Assembly (NCBI GenBank): GCA_963792915.1
Contig: CAWBYD010000006.1
Span: 186,001-250,000 of the forward strand
Origin: Solirubrobacter sp963792915
GTDB taxonomy: Bacteria; Actinomycetota; Thermoleophilia; Solirubrobacterales; Solirubrobacteraceae
Direction of reading: 5' to 3'
Length of the DNA stretch: 64,000 nucleotides
This document shows, piece after piece, positions 60,217-64,000 of the stretch. A program made the translations under genes and the position numbers. The stretch's first letter is position 1. The number at the start of each line of letters is the position of its first letter. Under the pieces are notes generated by a model. The model was not told the origin of the DNA, searched no databases, and saw only the letters and a list, made by a program, of their open reading frames with translations.

Positions 60217-60542
60217 TCATTTGACTGCCCTGACCGGAAGTCGAGGCGACAATACCCACCTTTGGGGAGTGTTGTCCAGTCGGCCGCGGACGGTGCGCGC
60301 GGGGCTTCGCGGTCCTTGACCGCACCGCTATCCTGAGGCAACTCGACCGATAGTCGCAGCCGTCCACAGCGCCCTTCCCGCCACATACGGGAGCCGGGCC
60401 GGGCGGGGTCCGTGAGCGTCGAGAGCCCCTCGCCAGGGGTCCGCATCCCCCTGTGCTATCTTGGCTGGTCGCGCCCGTATGCCCTCGGCACGATCCGCGC
60501 ACCTCTCCTGCCGCCCTTCGAACTCCCCGAGGAGTCGCCGTC
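60217..60542 (+). promoter_or_regulatory. rpoB upstream region
   Basis: 326 bp without a convincing gene. It holds two tatc-type candidate -10 boxes (gctatcctg near 60330 and tgtgctatcttgg near 60453), a small cccc-tcgcca-gggg hairpin near 60427, and GAGGAG 8 nt before the rpoB TTG. Because rplL ends in a terminator, rpoB probably has its own promoter here, but neither box has a good -35 partner. Confidence 0.4.

Positions 60543-64000
<3,458 letters not shown>

Overview
The window is very GC-rich bacterial DNA with GTG and TTG starts, strong G/C third-position bias and long operons of overlapping genes. Gene content points to an actinobacterium: a high-affinity type [NiFe] hydrogenase with actinobacterial accessory genes, an InhA-like enoyl reductase, many LuxR/NarL two-component pairs and a ROK regulator. 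Protein style (Ala/Arg/Gly-rich linkers, the C-terminal domain described below) suggests Thermoleophilia, for example Solirubrobacterales. That placement is inference from style, not a measured phylogeny.

Layout. 7-4203: a secreted GH92 alpha-mannosidase. 4200-9971: three NarL-type regulators, two sensor kinases, a TrkA-N ion channel and a small zinc-ribbon protein. 10016-23518 (minus strand): one 17-gene hydrogenase operon, in transcription order hypC, a second HypC-like gene, hypD, hypE, hypA, small subunit, large subunit, NifU-like, DUF5947-like, a 66-aa protein, DUF6084-like, a 265-aa unknown, maturation protease, a 34-aa membrane peptide, hypB, a SIS protein and hypF. Nearly all neighbours overlap or abut. 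The small subunit carries an Asp in place of a proximal-cluster Cys, as in O2-insensitive, atmospheric-H2-oxidising (group 1h) enzymes. 23587-27988: FAD-linked oxidase, NUDIX hydrolase, alpha/beta hydrolase and TrpB-like synthase. 27989-28598: a 610-bp non-coding block with two kinds of tandem repeats. 28599-33589: a DUF4097-like membrane protein, a sensor kinase coupled to a sugar-binding lipoprotein, and a beta-propeller. 33689-44492: cupin/SRPBCC protein, ROK regulator with a divergent secreted GH2 enzyme and a candidate operator, glutamate-cysteine ligase-like enzyme, anti-sigma/STAS pair and an X-Pro peptidase. 44509-46250: a further two-component pair. 46406-52503: a type II fatty-acid operon (fabD, fabH, fabG, acpP, fabF, fabI) ending in an acyl/thioester reductase. 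52493-55510: epoxide-hydrolase-like protein and GH15 glucoamylase. 55626-58929: rpmG, secE, nusG, rplK, rplA, rplJ, rplL. After the rplL terminator lies about 1.5 kb holding fragments of a glycosyltransferase and, on the other strand, of a probable polysaccharide lyase. rpoB follows and runs off the window end.

Three secreted enzymes of unrelated catalytic type (GH92, GH2, X-Pro peptidase) end in the same ~110-130-residue domain, which finishes at the stop codon and looks like an undescribed surface-attachment or export module. Several conserved genes (hypF, an alpha/beta hydrolase, the X-Pro peptidase twice, a response regulator, perhaps the beta-propeller) are each broken by what looks like one-base indels. 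The simplest reading is consensus error in the assembly rather than real gene decay.
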